In this document: positions 16,445-25,929 of the stretch, piece after piece
How positions within the stretch are numbered: position 1 is the first letter of the stretch
How the letters are laid out: each line of letters begins with the position of its first letter
Origin: an uncultured Fenollaria sp.
GTDB taxonomy: Bacteria > Bacillota > Clostridia > Tissierellales > Peptoniphilaceae
Direction of reading: 5' to 3'
Length of the DNA: 36,475 bases
Assembly: GCF_946221515.1 (NCBI RefSeq)
Contig: NZ_CAMJVK010000012.1
Coordinates: 1-36,475 of the forward strand
The notes under the pieces: generated by a model
The model's database searches: none
Told to the model about the DNA's origin: nothing
Seen by the model: only the letters and a program-made list of their open reading frames with translations
Program-made: the position numbers and the translations under genes

Positions 16445-17258
16445 TCATCTCACCAAAATCTCTATTTAAACTTTCGATTATTATCGATGCGGTTTCTTCT
16501 ATAGCTTTATTTGTAACATCAATTACTTGGCAGCCAATCTTGCCCATTATTTCCTTAGAATATAAAAGCTCTTCGTTGATTCTGTCAGTACAAGCGTAGT
16601 TGCCTATGTCTTCTATGCCTAAGGATCTCATCCTTTCAATTCTGATTTCATTTATCTTTCTATCAGATGCGATGAGGCCGAATATCCTTCTCTTATCCTT
16701 TTCAAAAAGAAATTCACTCGGCTCTATCTCAGGAAGTAGTGGTACGTTAGCTACTTTGTAATTTTTATTTGCTAAATACATAGAAAGCGGTGTCTTGGAC
16801 GTTCTTGATATGCCAAGCAAAACAACATCCGCTAAGATAATTCCTCTCGGGTCCTTACCGTCATCATACTTAACAGCAAATTCTATTGCAGAGACTTTAT
16901 CAAAGTACTCTTGATCGAGCCTTCTAATTAATCCTGCTTCCCTAATAGGTGCTTGATGCAATACAGATTCGATGGAATCCAAAACTTTGCTCATTACATT
17001 AACTGTAGGTATATTGTATTTTTTACCTAAGCTTTCAATGTATTGGGCATGCTCTTCAAGCACTGTAGTAAATATAACTACAGATGGAACAAGCTTTGCC
17101 TTTTCAAAGACATTGAAGATCTTGTCCTTGCTATCGACATATGGAAACCTTTTAATCTCATATGCATCTGGCGAGAATTGCTTGATACATGATCTAGCAA
17201 TCTTACCAGCTGTTTCGCCTATCGAGTCTGAAATTACAAATATAGTTATATCGTTCAA
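16437..17258 (-). CDS. ppsR: Pyruvate, phosphate dikinase regulatory kinase/phosphorylase
   Basis: DUF299 bifunctional regulator that inactivates pyruvate, phosphate dikinase by ADP-dependent phosphorylation and reactivates it by phosphate-dependent dephosphorylation. The 273 residues contain the start FVISDSIGETA, the P-loop GISRTSKT (149-156) and NVPLLPEIEP. The start codon is TTG at 17258, chosen because GGAG stands 8 bases upstream overlapping the glyS stop and the sequence aligns from there. No ppdK gene is in the window. Confidence 0.93.
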   Translation of the reverse strand: MNDITIFVISDSIGETAGKIARSCIKQFSPDAYEIKRFPYVDSKDKIFNVFEKAKLVPSVVIFTTVLEEHAQYIESLGKKYNIPTVNVMSKVLDSIESVLHQAPIREAGLIRRLDQEYFDKVSAIEFAVKYDDGKDPRGIILADVVLLGISRTSKTPLSMYLANKNYKVANVPLLPEIEPSEFLFEKDKRRIFGLIASDRKINEIRIERMRSLGIEDIGNYACTDRINEELLYSKEIMGKIGCQVIDVTNKAIEETASIIIESLNRDFGEMND

Positions 17259-19343
17259 TTAAATCTCCTCTATTTCTTTAAAATCTAATACGGAGTTAAA
17301 TTCATCAAGAATTAGTGATATAAGTGAAAGTCTGTTATTCTTTATAAGCTTGTTATCAACTAAAACCATAGTTGTGTCTAAGAACTTATCTATACTGTCT
17401 TTATAAGTAGCAAGCACTTTTATTGCATCAACTATATCCATGTCTTGAATATTTTCGCCTTTTGCTTTTAATTCAGTATATAGATTAAATAATTCTCTTT
17501 CGCTCTCTTCCATAATGTCTTGATTAGGATCAACTTTTTCGAATTCTTTACCCTTAGATATTTGATATATTCTTCTAAAAGCAGCTACTGCATCCTCAAA
17601 ATCTTCGCTATCTTTAATGCCGTCTAACTTAGATAGAATTTGTTTGATGCTTAGTAAATTTAAGTCTTTATGTTTGTTAATAACCGCTCTGATTAAGTTT
17701 GCATCGTATTTACTGTCTTGTAATATACCTACAAATCTTGTTTCTATATAGTCTAGCACAGTCTTTTTAACTTCATCGTAGTCAAACTTTAGCTCATTTA
17801 TTTTAACATAATTATACAATGTTTCTTCTACAAGTGAATCGATAGATATGTCTAAAGACTTTTCTAATACTATATTAATGATACCCAAACTTGCTCTTCT
17901 TATACCAAATGGGTCTTGTGATCCACTTGGTTTTGTACCAATTGCGAATAGTCCTGATATAGTATCAAGTTTATCTGCCATTGCAAGTACAACGCCTGCT
18001 GTAGTTGTTGGTAGTGAGTCTTGAGCAAATCTTGGTAGATAGTGTTCGTAAATTGCTTCTTGAACGCCTATAGGCTCACCTGATAGATTGGCATAAATCT
18101 TGCCCATAACGCCTTGTAGCTCGGTAAATTCAACAACAAGCTTAGTAGCAAGGTCTGCTTTTGAAAGATAGGCTGCTCTCTTAGTAGTTTCTAGCGTTTC
18201 ATCTCCAACGTTTAAGTCGCCACATATCTTTTCTGCTAGTTTAATATTTCTTAATGTTTTATCATATAGTGTTCCTAACTTATCTTGGAAGACTATAGTT
18301 TTTAAATCATTAACATATTCTTCAAGATCTTTCTTTCTGTCTTCATTAAAGAAGAATTTTGCATCTTCAAGTCTAGCAGCAAGTACTTTTTCATTACCTT
18401 TTCTAACTATATCTAGATATTTATCGTCACCATTTCTAACAGTAATGAAGTGATTCATAAGTCTGTTCTTTGAATCGACTACTGGGAAGTATCTTAAGTG
18501 GTCCTTCATAGGTGTTATTACTACTTCATCAGGTAGTTCTAAGTATTGATCCTTGATTGTTCCAAGTAGTGGCGTAGGATACTCAACTAAGTTAGTAACT
18601 TGATCTATAATAGCCTCGTCATCTTGTAAGCTTCCGCCAACTGACTTAGCTAATCTTTCTGATTCAAGTCTAATTTTTGCTTTTCTCTCTTCATTGTCAA
18701 CGATTACATAATTATCTTCCATAAGCTTCATATAATCATGTGCATCAGGTATCTCTATATCCTTTTTAGATAAAAATCTGTGTCCATTAGTCAAATTAGA
18801 AACTCTTATATTTTCTAAATTAAATTTAACTACTTTGTCATTATAAAGAGATACAATCCATCTAATTGGTCTAGCAAATCTAAGGTCTCTTCCGCCCCAC
18901 TTCATTGATTTAGGGAAAACTATCTTTCTAATAGTGCTTTCTGCATTAGCTTCAATAAGCTCAGTAAAGCTTAGGCTCTTGTGTTCAACAGAAGCAAAAA
19001 CATATTCTGTTCCGCCCATGTCTTTATAAAAAATATCGTCAAGGCTTAAGCTCTTTGACTTTAAAAATCCTTGAAGAGCCTTACTTGGATTGCCATCTTG
19101 ATCAAAGCTTATTGCCTTTGATGGTCCCTTTATCTCTTCTTTTTCTATGCTTTCGTTTTCAATAATGTTATCAACTATAGTAGTGATTCTTCTAGGTGTT
19201 GTATATACGTTCACTTCGAAGTCTTCGTATGAGTTTTCACTTAATAATTTTTCAAAAGCATTTTTAAATTGTTCTATAGCTAATTTTGAGTAGCTAGCAG
19301 GTAATTCTTCCATACCTACTTCTAATAAGTATCTATTTGCCAT
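17259..19343 (-). CDS. glyS: Glycyl-tRNA synthetase beta subunit
   Basis: Beta subunit of the heterotetrameric bacterial glycyl-tRNA synthetase, needed for tRNA binding. It has the full 694 residues. The N-terminus LLEVGMEELPASY is the family hallmark, MKWGGRDLRFARPIRW and the HD-like region (about 400-470) follow, and the C-terminal anticodon-binding domain covers about 590-680. It overlaps glyQ by 11 nt, so the two subunits are coupled. Confidence 0.97.
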   Translation of the reverse strand: MANRYLLEVGMEELPASYSKLAIEQFKNAFEKLLSENSYEDFEVNVYTTPRRITTIVDNIIENESIEKEEIKGPSKAISFDQDGNPSKALQGFLKSKSLSLDDIFYKDMGGTEYVFASVEHKSLSFTELIEANAESTIRKIVFPKSMKWGGRDLRFARPIRWIVSLYNDKVVKFNLENIRVSNLTNGHRFLSKKDIEIPDAHDYMKLMEDNYVIVDNEERKAKIRLESERLAKSVGGSLQDDEAIIDQVTNLVEYPTPLLGTIKDQYLELPDEVVITPMKDHLRYFPVVDSKNRLMNHFITVRNGDDKYLDIVRKGNEKVLAARLEDAKFFFNEDRKKDLEEYVNDLKTIVFQDKLGTLYDKTLRNIKLAEKICGDLNVGDETLETTKRAAYLSKADLATKLVVEFTELQGVMGKIYANLSGEPIGVQEAIYEHYLPRFAQDSLPTTTAGVVLAMADKLDTISGLFAIGTKPSGSQDPFGIRRASLGIINIVLEKSLDISIDSLVEETLYNYVKINELKFDYDEVKKTVLDYIETRFVGILQDSKYDANLIRAVINKHKDLNLLSIKQILSKLDGIKDSEDFEDAVAAFRRIYQISKGKEFEKVDPNQDIMEESERELFNLYTELKAKGENIQDMDIVDAIKVLATYKDSIDKFLDTTMVLVDNKLIKNNRLSLISLILDEFNSVLDFKEIEEI

Positions 19344-20223
19344 CGTTAAAACCTACTTTCTTAGTAAAAGGAAATCCCATCTCTTCCCTTTGTTCTACAT
19401 ATTTACTTGCGATAAGCTTAGCTAAGCTCCTTACCTTAAGTATATAGTTTGCTCTTTGTGAAACGGATATAGCTCCTAGCGCATCTAATACGTTAAATGT
19501 GTGTGAGCACTTAAGTACATAGTCATAAGCTGGAAGTATTAGTCCTTCCTCGATAACCCTCTTGCACTCAGACTCATATCTTTCAAACATCTCTTGAAGT
19601 AAGTCTTTGTCAGCTAGTTCAAAGCTGTATACAGAGTGTTCGTACTCAGCCTTTTTAAATATGTCTCCATAAGTAAAGTGCTCGTTCCATTGTATATCGT
19701 AAACATTGTCAACGTCTTGTAAATACATAGCTATTCTTTCAAGTCCGTAAGTTAATTCAGAGGATTCTAAATCTAGATTAAGTCCACCAACTTGTTGGAA
19801 ATATGTGAATTGAGTTATTTCCATACCGTCAAGCCAAACTTCCCAGCCTAAGCCCCAAGCTCCTAGTGTAGGCGATTCCCAATTGTCTTCAACAAATCTT
19901 ATATCGTGCTTCAATGGGTCTATGCCTATAGCTTTTAAGCTGTCTAGGTATAGGTCTTGTACATCATATGGCGATGGTTTTAATATTACTTGTAATTGAT
20001 GGTGTTGATAAACTCTGTTTGGGTTCTCACCATATCTTGCGTCCGCTGGTCTTCTAGATGGTTCTACGTAAACAACCCTCCATGGTTCAGGTCCAAGTGA
20101 CCTAAGAAAAGTATGCGGATTCATAGTTCCAGCGCCTTTTTCAACGTCGTAAGGCTCCATAACTAAGCAGCCTTTGTCCTTCCAATAGTTTAGTAGATTC
20201 ATCATTAAATCTTGAAAATACAT
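19333..20223 (-). CDS. glyQ: Glycyl-tRNA synthetase alpha subunit
   Basis: Catalytic class II subunit of glycyl-tRNA synthetase. The start at 20223 (296 residues, MYFQDLMMNLLNYW) follows GAGGAGGACAAA immediately after the recO stop; an upstream in-frame ATG would lie inside recO. Landmarks are MNPHTFLRSLGPEPW, EPSRRPADARYGENPNR and YQHHQLQVI, with ELTYGLERIAMYLQ near residue 190. Only 10 nt separate it from recO, so no T-box leader fits here, unlike many Firmicute glycyl-tRNA synthetase operons. Confidence 0.97.
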   Translation of the reverse strand: MYFQDLMMNLLNYWKDKGCLVMEPYDVEKGAGTMNPHTFLRSLGPEPWRVVYVEPSRRPADARYGENPNRVYQHHQLQVILKPSPYDVQDLYLDSLKAIGIDPLKHDIRFVEDNWESPTLGAWGLGWEVWLDGMEITQFTYFQQVGGLNLDLESSELTYGLERIAMYLQDVDNVYDIQWNEHFTYGDIFKKAEYEHSVYSFELADKDLLQEMFERYESECKRVIEEGLILPAYDYVLKCSHTFNVLDALGAISVSQRANYILKVRSLAKLIASKYVEQREEMGFPFTKKVGFNDGK

Positions 20224-20233
20224 TTTGTCCTCC

Positions 20234-20956
20234 TCAATATTTGACTTTAAGAGTCTTAAATTCATCTTTATCAAATATATATAAAATATAATTTATAAAT
20301 AATCTTTTTAAATTTGCTATAGATTTTTCTTCGCAGTCTATATCTATTAAGTCTATAAATTTGCTGTTCAATAAGTGCTTCATAAAGCTAATGTCTTTTA
20401 TGCATATGGCCTTGTTTGAGTAAGCTTTATCTCTCGGTATAATCACGCCATCTTCATAATTAAAACTGTAGCTATTAAGACCGTCCTTTATTTGTAACCT
20501 AGGGAAATAGCCTAGTATGTATATAAGTTTCAAAATAAAGGCTAGTATTATTAGCTCTGCTTTTTCTGGATATATGTCCATAATGTTTAGCATAGTTAAT
20601 ATCATGCTGTAGATGTACTCGTCGCCTTCTTGTGTATTAAGAACTGTCACAAGCAGCTCTGATAAAAAGGCAAAATCATGTAGCTTTTTCATATCTGTAT
20701 CTAAAAGCTTTGGTGCATATAAAACTTTTGAGTCATTCACCATGAATATCTCTTTATATTGCGATAGAGTAAATTCTGATTCAGTAAATACAAAAGAGCT
20801 CCTCGCAACATTATCTCTTAAATCATATGCGCTTCTTACATAAGCCTTGATACGTCCTAATTCTACTGTATATATCTCAAGTATCTTACCATTCTTCTGA
20901 TCACTTTTGCTTGCAATTACTATGCCTCTAAACTTTTCGGATTTACTTGTATCCAA
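20234..20956 (-). CDS. recO: DNA repair protein RecO
   Basis: Recombination mediator that works with RecR/RecF in loading RecA. It has 240 residues: an N-terminal OB fold (about 8-80: GIVIASKSDQKNGKILEIYT) and a helical C-terminal domain. The four-cysteine zinc motif that many RecO proteins carry after the FPRL segment is missing (IKDGLNSYSF instead). The start is TTG at 20956, with AAGGTG seven bases upstream, and it overlaps era by 14 nt. The order era-recO-glyQ-glyS is standard. Confidence 0.9.
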   Translation of the reverse strand: MDTSKSEKFRGIVIASKSDQKNGKILEIYTVELGRIKAYVRSAYDLRDNVARSSFVFTESEFTLSQYKEIFMVNDSKVLYAPKLLDTDMKKLHDFAFLSELLVTVLNTQEGDEYIYSMILTMLNIMDIYPEKAELIILAFILKLIYILGYFPRLQIKDGLNSYSFNYEDGVIIPRDKAYSNKAICIKDISFMKHLLNSKFIDLIDIDCEEKSIANLKRLFINYILYIFDKDEFKTLKVKY

Positions 20957-21821
20957 AGAATTTCACCTTGTCTTCATTCTTTCTCCAGTTTTTGGCAACC
21001 TTTACATTTAAGCTAAGATTAACATTTGTATCAAGCATCGCTTGTATATCCTTTTTTGCAGCAAGTCTAATTTTTTTAATCATAGCAGCATCTTTGCCAA
21101 TGACTATGCCCTTATGACTTTCTCTTTCGCAGTATATAATTGCTTCGATATTTACCTTGTCTTCAAATTCTTCGTATTTAATAATTTCAACGTTGATGCC
21201 ATGAGGTATTTCTTCAGATAAGTACAATAGGCACTTTTGTCTAATCACCTCTGAAACTATAAACTTCATAGGCTTATCAGTTAAATACTCACCGTCGTAG
21301 TACATTGGTCCAGGTTTTAATGTGTTTTTAATCTCGTCTAATAATTTATCTAAATTTTCGTCATTTCCAGCACTTATTGGCACGGTAATAGCTTTAAGAT
21401 TTCTCGAGTTAATCTCAGCGATGATTTCATCTAAGTATGATTCCTCTTTATCAATCTTGTTTATAGCGATGACTACATCCTTATTTGAGCTCGTAACTAT
21501 GTCCATTAGCTCTTTTTCTCCAGCCTTAAATGGCACAGAGCCATCTATAATATATAGTATCATATCAGCATCTTCTATTGCTGATCTCATTGCCTTATCC
21601 ATGTAGTCGCCTAGTTTATTTCTAGCGATTTGATAGCCAGGTGTATCCATGAAGATGATTTGTGCGTCGTCATCTGTATATATAAAATTGATTATATCTC
21701 TTGTTGTTTGCGGTTTGTCAGAGATTATTGATATATTAAATTTTACTAATTTATTTAGTAGCGTCGATTTGCCAGCGTTTGGCCTACCTACAACGGCTAC
21801 ATAGCCTGATTTAAATTCCAT
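20943..21821 (-). CDS. era: GTPase Era
   Basis: Essential GTPase for 30S ribosomal subunit assembly and 16S rRNA 3' end maturation. From the ATG at 21821 (AGGTGAGACG upstream) it has 292 residues. G motifs: GRPNAGKS (G1), QTTRD (G2), DTPG (G3), NKID (G4), SAG (G5). The C-terminal KH domain has IVIGKDAAMIKKI, so the usual GxxG loop reads GKDA. Neighbours cdd, ybeY and phoH are its usual operon partners; the diacylglycerol kinase gene common in this cluster is absent. Confidence 0.96.
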   Translation of the reverse strand: MEFKSGYVAVVGRPNAGKSTLLNKLVKFNISIISDKPQTTRDIINFIYTDDDAQIIFMDTPGYQIARNKLGDYMDKAMRSAIEDADMILYIIDGSVPFKAGEKELMDIVTSSNKDVVIAINKIDKEESYLDEIIAEINSRNLKAITVPISAGNDENLDKLLDEIKNTLKPGPMYYDGEYLTDKPMKFIVSEVIRQKCLLYLSEEIPHGINVEIIKYEEFEDKVNIEAIIYCERESHKGIVIGKDAAMIKKIRLAAKKDIQAMLDTNVNLSLNVKVAKNWRKNEDKVKFFGYK

Positions 21822-21831
21822 CGTCTCACCT

Positions 21832-22221
21832 CTATTTGTCATCTAATGAAAAAGATGCTGGAAGCAGATCTTTTATATTATATACTTTGTAATCGCCCGT
21901 GTTCCTCGCAACAATTACCTTGGCATCTTTTGTAAACTCACTAATAAATTGTCTGCACGCTCCACACGGGAACGGATATGAATCCGGATTAACTATTGCA
22001 ATCTTATTTATCTTTCTTGAACCGCCATTCGTAATGGCGTTTGCTATAGCGCTTTGCTCAGCGCATATTGTTAAGCCATAAGAAGCATTCTCAATGTTTA
22101 CACCATTATAAACACTGCCGTCGTCCATTTCAACTGCTGCAGCAACTTTATATTTTGAATAAACTGAGTAGGATCTATCTAAAACGCTTAAGGCTGATTC
22201 AACTAGTTCTTTATATTCCAT
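21832..22221 (-). CDS. cdd: Cytidine deaminase
   Basis: Small tetrameric zinc enzyme that deaminates cytidine and deoxycytidine in pyrimidine salvage. With the start at 22221 (GAGGG upstream) it has 129 residues. The catalytic site is complete: CAEQSA (zinc Cys and catalytic Glu) and PCGACRQ (two zinc Cys), with NIENASYGLT before it. An in-frame upstream ATG at 22248 lacks a site. Confidence 0.95.
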   Translation of the reverse strand: MEYKELVESALSVLDRSYSVYSKYKVAAAVEMDDGSVYNGVNIENASYGLTICAEQSAIANAITNGGSRKINKIAIVNPDSYPFPCGACRQFISEFTKDAKVIVARNTGDYKVYNIKDLLPASFSLDDK

Positions 22222-22271
22222 ATCATCCCTCGAATCTTTATTATACAATAAATTAGTGATAAATTCAATAC

Positions 22272-22715
22272 TTAACGCGTGATTTTAAGCTCATCAAGTA
22301 TTTCTCTTTGTCTTTCTTCCATAATGACTCTGTCTTCGTCCTCGATGTGGTCGTAGCCAAGTAAGTGCAGTATACTGTGAGTGAAGAGAAACATGATTTC
22401 TCTTTCAAGGCTGTGACCATATTCCTTTGCTTGCTCCTCGGCTACTTCATATGAAATAACTACATCACCTAAGAGAGTCTCATCAGATGAAAAATCTTCT
22501 ATAAGAGGAAAAGATAAAACGTCAGTTACTTTATCAATATTTCTATACTCTCTATTTAAATCCTTTATCTCGTCCTTCGATACATAAGTAAGACCTACCT
22601 CGTAGTGATCTTTAAGACCTTCCATCTTTAAAGCAAGTGAAGCGATACTCTTCATAGTATCTTCGTAAGAAGCCTCTATCGGATAATTATTATCGTTATT
22701 TATCACTATGTCCAT
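22272..22715 (-). CDS. ybeY: rRNA maturation endoribonuclease YbeY
   Basis: Metal-dependent endoribonuclease of 16S rRNA processing and ribosome quality control. The start MDIVINND at 22715 gives 147 residues, the family norm; the longer frame to 22847 lies within phoH. The zinc motif HSILHLLGYDH (HxxxHxxxxxH) and the preceding VTDVLSFPL and LLGDVVIS segments are intact. It overlaps phoH by 20 nt. Confidence 0.95.
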   Translation of the reverse strand: MDIVINNDNNYPIEASYEDTMKSIASLALKMEGLKDHYEVGLTYVSKDEIKDLNREYRNIDKVTDVLSFPLIEDFSSDETLLGDVVISYEVAEEQAKEYGHSLEREIMFLFTHSILHLLGYDHIEDEDRVIMEERQREILDELKITR

Positions 22716-23700
22716 CTTTTTCTTCTCTCTCTTTACTTTCTTTATCAAGCTTTTTGCTCTCATATGCATTATATGCTTCGATAATTCTTTGTACAAGTAT
22801 GTTTCTAACAACATCAGTTTGAGTAAGTTCGATAAAACTAATGCCATTTATATTTCTTAAGATATGGCTAGCAGCTATTAGACCAGATTTTTTTCCCTTA
22901 GGCAAGTCCCTTTGAGTAATGTCGCCAGTAACTATAACCTTAGAGTTAAAGCCCATCCTAGTCAAGAACATCTTCATTTGCTCTTCAGTAGTGTTTTGCG
23001 CTTCATCAAGAATTATGAAAGCCTTATCCAAAGTTCTTCCTCTCATGTAAGCAAGTGGAGCGACCTCGATAAGTCCTCTCTCAGCATTCTTTTCATATTG
23101 CTCCTTGCCCATAATTTCATATAAGGCGTCATAAACTGGCCTTAGATATGGATCTACCTTTTCCTTTAGATCGCCCGGCAAGAAACCAAGGTTTTCGCCT
23201 GCTTCCACAGCTGGCCTTGTTAATATAATCTTAGATACTTCTTTATTTTTGAAAGCATTAACCGCCATGGCGATGGCAAGATAAGTCTTTCCAGTACCTG
23301 CAGGTCCTATACCAAAGGTTATGCCTGACTTTCTAATCATATCAACATATCTTTTTTGGCCAATAGTCTTTGGTCTGATGGTTTTGCCCTCGCTAGTAAT
23401 TGCAACTACGTCCTTTTGTATATCATATAATTGATGTTCTTTGGATTTTTTCACTAGATTGATGGAGTAGTATATATCCTCTTTACTAAGTGATTTTTGT
23501 GTGTCGATAAGACTTGACAAGGCTTTTATAAGTCTCTCAGCCATAGCCTCTTTCTCTTCATCACCTGAAGCTATCACAATCTTATCAGATTTGATATCAA
23601 GCTTCACGTCTAGTTCTTTTTCAATTATTTTGATGTTTGTATCTAAATTACCAGCTAATGCTTCTTGCTTATTGCTGTCAAAATTAAGTTCTCTACTCAT
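22696..23700 (-). CDS. phoH: PhoH family ATPase
   Basis: PhoH/YbeZ-type P-loop ATPase, a partner of YbeY in RNA metabolism. It has 334 residues: an N-terminal nucleic-acid-binding-like domain (about 1-105) and the ATPase domain with Walker A GPAGTGKT, Walker B FIILDEAQN, ILTRPAVEAGE and VTGDITQRDLP. It has a strong AAGGAGG site before 23700 and is translated right after a charged membrane protein. Confidence 0.95.
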   Translation of the reverse strand: MSRELNFDSNKQEALAGNLDTNIKIIEKELDVKLDIKSDKIVIASGDEEKEAMAERLIKALSSLIDTQKSLSKEDIYYSINLVKKSKEHQLYDIQKDVVAITSEGKTIRPKTIGQKRYVDMIRKSGITFGIGPAGTGKTYLAIAMAVNAFKNKEVSKIILTRPAVEAGENLGFLPGDLKEKVDPYLRPVYDALYEIMGKEQYEKNAERGLIEVAPLAYMRGRTLDKAFIILDEAQNTTEEQMKMFLTRMGFNSKVIVTGDITQRDLPKGKKSGLIAASHILRNINGISFIELTQTDVVRNILVQRIIEAYNAYESKKLDKESKEREEKDGHSDK

Positions 23701-24214
23701 TAATCCTCCTTAAGGCAAGTGGTTTGTCTAAAATTTCTTTTATTACTATAGATCTAGCTAAATTTTCCTTTGTAAAAATAATACCATCGATCTCTTCAGA
23801 CTCAATTTCATTATACGCGTTATTTTGAACTGCAATTACTTCATTATTTTCTTCTCTAAGCTTTTCCTCTTTTTCTGCTTTATAATCACGAAGCCTATCT
23901 TTAATATCTCTAGAAAGGTATTCATCGAGCTTTTTGCTCTTTTCTGAAAAGTAGTCATCGGCTCTTTCTTTGTAATCATCCCTGATCGCTTCGTCATAAT
24001 GCTTTTCTAAATTGCCTATCTTTTTAACCCTTTCACGTTTTTTATTTTCTCTATCATTTGCTCTATTAGCATCTTTCATCGTTCTAGTATAAATTTCATC
24101 AAGCTTTTTATTTAAAGTATCATTCTGTTTTTTCTTCTTATTAGCTTCATTTACAGTAGTAACGATAGATGATATTAGCATAAATAAAAACGCTAATACA
24201 AATAATCCATCCAT
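23693..24214 (-). CDS. Unrecognised charged membrane-anchored protein
   Basis: A 173-residue protein I do not recognise. Residues 2-20 form an N-terminal membrane helix (LFVLAFLFMLISSIVTTV). The remainder is extremely rich in Lys, Glu, Asp and Arg and predicted to be a long helix or coiled coil (about 25-125). A short ordered C-terminus (IDGIIFTKENLARSIVIKEI) follows. It occupies the place where Bacillus has the sporulation genes yqfB-D between floA and phoH, but it is not similar to them. It is probably cytoplasm-facing and works with the flotillin or PhoH, which is inference. Confidence 0.6.
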   Translation of the reverse strand: MDGLFVLAFLFMLISSIVTTVNEANKKKKQNDTLNKKLDEIYTRTMKDANRANDRENKKRERVKKIGNLEKHYDEAIRDDYKERADDYFSEKSKKLDEYLSRDIKDRLRDYKAEKEEKLREENNEVIAVQNNAYNEIESEEIDGIIFTKENLARSIVIKEILDKPLALRRINE

Positions 24215-24220
24215 ATTATC

Positions 24221-25216
24221 CTACTTATCTAGCTTTTGTGTGTCAGATATGGACTTTCTCATATCAGTATCTGAGTTGATATTATTCATCTTGTAATAAT
24301 CCACAACTCCTAAGTTGCCGTTCTTTAGCGCTTCGGCTATAGCTAGAGGAACTTCTCTTTCAGCTTCAACAACTTTTGACTTCATCTTTTGAACTTCAGC
24401 CTTCATTTCTTGTTCGCTAGCAACGGCCATGGCACGTCTTTCTTCTGCCTTGGCTTGAGCTATCTTCTTATCAGCGTCTGCTTGATCCATAAGTAGTTTA
24501 GCTCCGATATTTCTACCAACATCGATGTCTGCTATGTCTATAGAAAGTATTTCGAATGCTGTTCCTGAGTCAAGGCCTTTTTTAAGAACTGTCTTTGAAA
24601 TGCTATCAGGATTTTCAAGCACGGCCTTATGTGTATCCGCGCTACCAACTGTAGTTACAATACCTTCACCAACTCTTGCGATGATAGTTTCTTCACCAGC
24701 ACCACCAACTAATCTCTCGATATTTGCTCTAACAGTTACTCTTGCTTTTACAACGACTTCGATACCGTTCATAGCAACCGCGGAGATGGAAGGAGTTTCT
24801 ATAACCTTAGGGTTTACGCTTACTTGAACAGCTTCAAGCACATTACGACCAGCTAGGTCAATGGCTGCTGCTCTAGTAAAGTCTAGTGGTATATCAGCTC
24901 TTTGTGCTGCGATAAGTGCGTCAACAAGTGTATCTACATTACCACCAGCTAGGTAGTGAGCTTCTAGTTCGTTAACCTTTATATCAAGTCCAGCCTTTGT
25001 AGCCTTAATCATCGGATTGATAATCTTGCTTGGAGCAACTCTTCTAAGTCTCATACCTGTAAGTGTAGCCATGCTAACCTTAACTCCTGAGAAGAATGCT
25101 GTTATCCATAAACCTATTGGCACAAATGAAAAGAACATACTTAAGACTATAATCCCAAGTATTACAAAAATTAATTTCCCTGATAATAAAGCATTAATAA
25201 AACCTGCTAAAAACAT
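24221..25216 (-). CDS. floA: Flotillin-like protein FloA
   Basis: Membrane microdomain scaffold protein of the YqfA/FloA family. From the ATG at 25216 (GGGAGGTTAAGTAAA upstream) it has 331 residues. Two hydrophobic segments lie near 15-50, followed by an SPFH-like domain with GLDIKVNELEAHYLAGG and a C-terminal coiled-coil (ADKKIAQAKAEERRAMAVAS). It starts 1 nt after the nfeD stop, the usual nfeD-floA operon. Confidence 0.95.
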   Translation of the reverse strand: MFLAGFINALLSGKLIFVILGIIVLSMFFSFVPIGLWITAFFSGVKVSMATLTGMRLRRVAPSKIINPMIKATKAGLDIKVNELEAHYLAGGNVDTLVDALIAAQRADIPLDFTRAAAIDLAGRNVLEAVQVSVNPKVIETPSISAVAMNGIEVVVKARVTVRANIERLVGGAGEETIIARVGEGIVTTVGSADTHKAVLENPDSISKTVLKKGLDSGTAFEILSIDIADIDVGRNIGAKLLMDQADADKKIAQAKAEERRAMAVASEQEMKAEVQKMKSKVVEAEREVPLAIAEALKNGNLGVVDYYKMNNINSDTDMRKSISDTQKLDK

Positions 25217-25217
25217 T

Positions 25218-25883
25218 TTACTTAACCTCCCTGTCAACTATTAGATATCTTCCTTTAACTGCTATAACCTTTAGATCAAGACCATTGTCTAGGTAGCCAT
25301 CGTAGCTTATAGCGTTATATTTGACTCCATCAATCAAAACAAAACCTGTTGGTCCTAAAGAGCTGATTGATTTCGCCTTACTTCCTACGAGCTTTTCTAG
25401 CTCATTTACTTCTTCTTTATTCTCTTTTAAATTTGATTCGGTGCTTAAAACAAGATGAGTTAATCCCTTAAATGAATAACCCTTACTAAGCATGTACTTA
25501 AGGAAAGCTATATTGCAATTTATCAATATAAATACAGTCATTAAGCCATATCTATAATCAGTAAAAGCTAAAACTACAGATGTGAAATATGCTATTAAAC
25601 CAAGTACACCTGTTATAGTGAAGCCAGGAATAAATATTTCCAAAACTACAAAAATACAAGCAAATATGAATAATCCGAGTGGATAAAAATTATTTGTTTG
25701 ACATACAATTCTAGATCCAAACAAAAGAAGATGTGTTAAGAAAAATAAACTTATGTAAGAACTTTGCTTCTTCTTTATTAAAGCAAGACTTAAAAAGAGC
25801 GTGCCTATGATTACTAATAAAAATGCCGCTATATCGGTCAATAAAAAAACATCTGTATTTGCCACTAAAAATATATTTTGCAT
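25218..25883 (-). CDS. nfeD: NfeD family membrane protein
   Basis: NfeD-like protein of 221 residues that accompanies flotillins. About five membrane helices (10-145) are followed by a soluble OB-fold domain (about 165-221: GSKAKSISSLGPTGFVLIDG). It lacks the N-terminal ClpP-like protease domain of long NfeD proteins. AGGTGGTGATTTA precedes the start. It is separated from yajC by a terminator and must have its own promoter, for which I see only a weak TATACT near 25900. Confidence 0.88.
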   Translation of the reverse strand: MQNIFLVANTDVFLLTDIAAFLLVIIGTLFLSLALIKKKQSSYISLFFLTHLLLFGSRIVCQTNNFYPLGLFIFACIFVVLEIFIPGFTITGVLGLIAYFTSVVLAFTDYRYGLMTVFILINCNIAFLKYMLSKGYSFKGLTHLVLSTESNLKENKEEVNELEKLVGSKAKSISSLGPTGFVLIDGVKYNAISYDGYLDNGLDLKVIAVKGRYLIVDREVK

Positions 25884-25929
25884 TAAATCACCACCTAAGT
25901 ATATTTACCCAAAACACTCATCTTTAATC

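Noticed and set aside
20224..20233. Possible T-box leader before glyQ
   Set aside because: Only 10 nt separate recO and glyQ, so no leader RNA is possible here.
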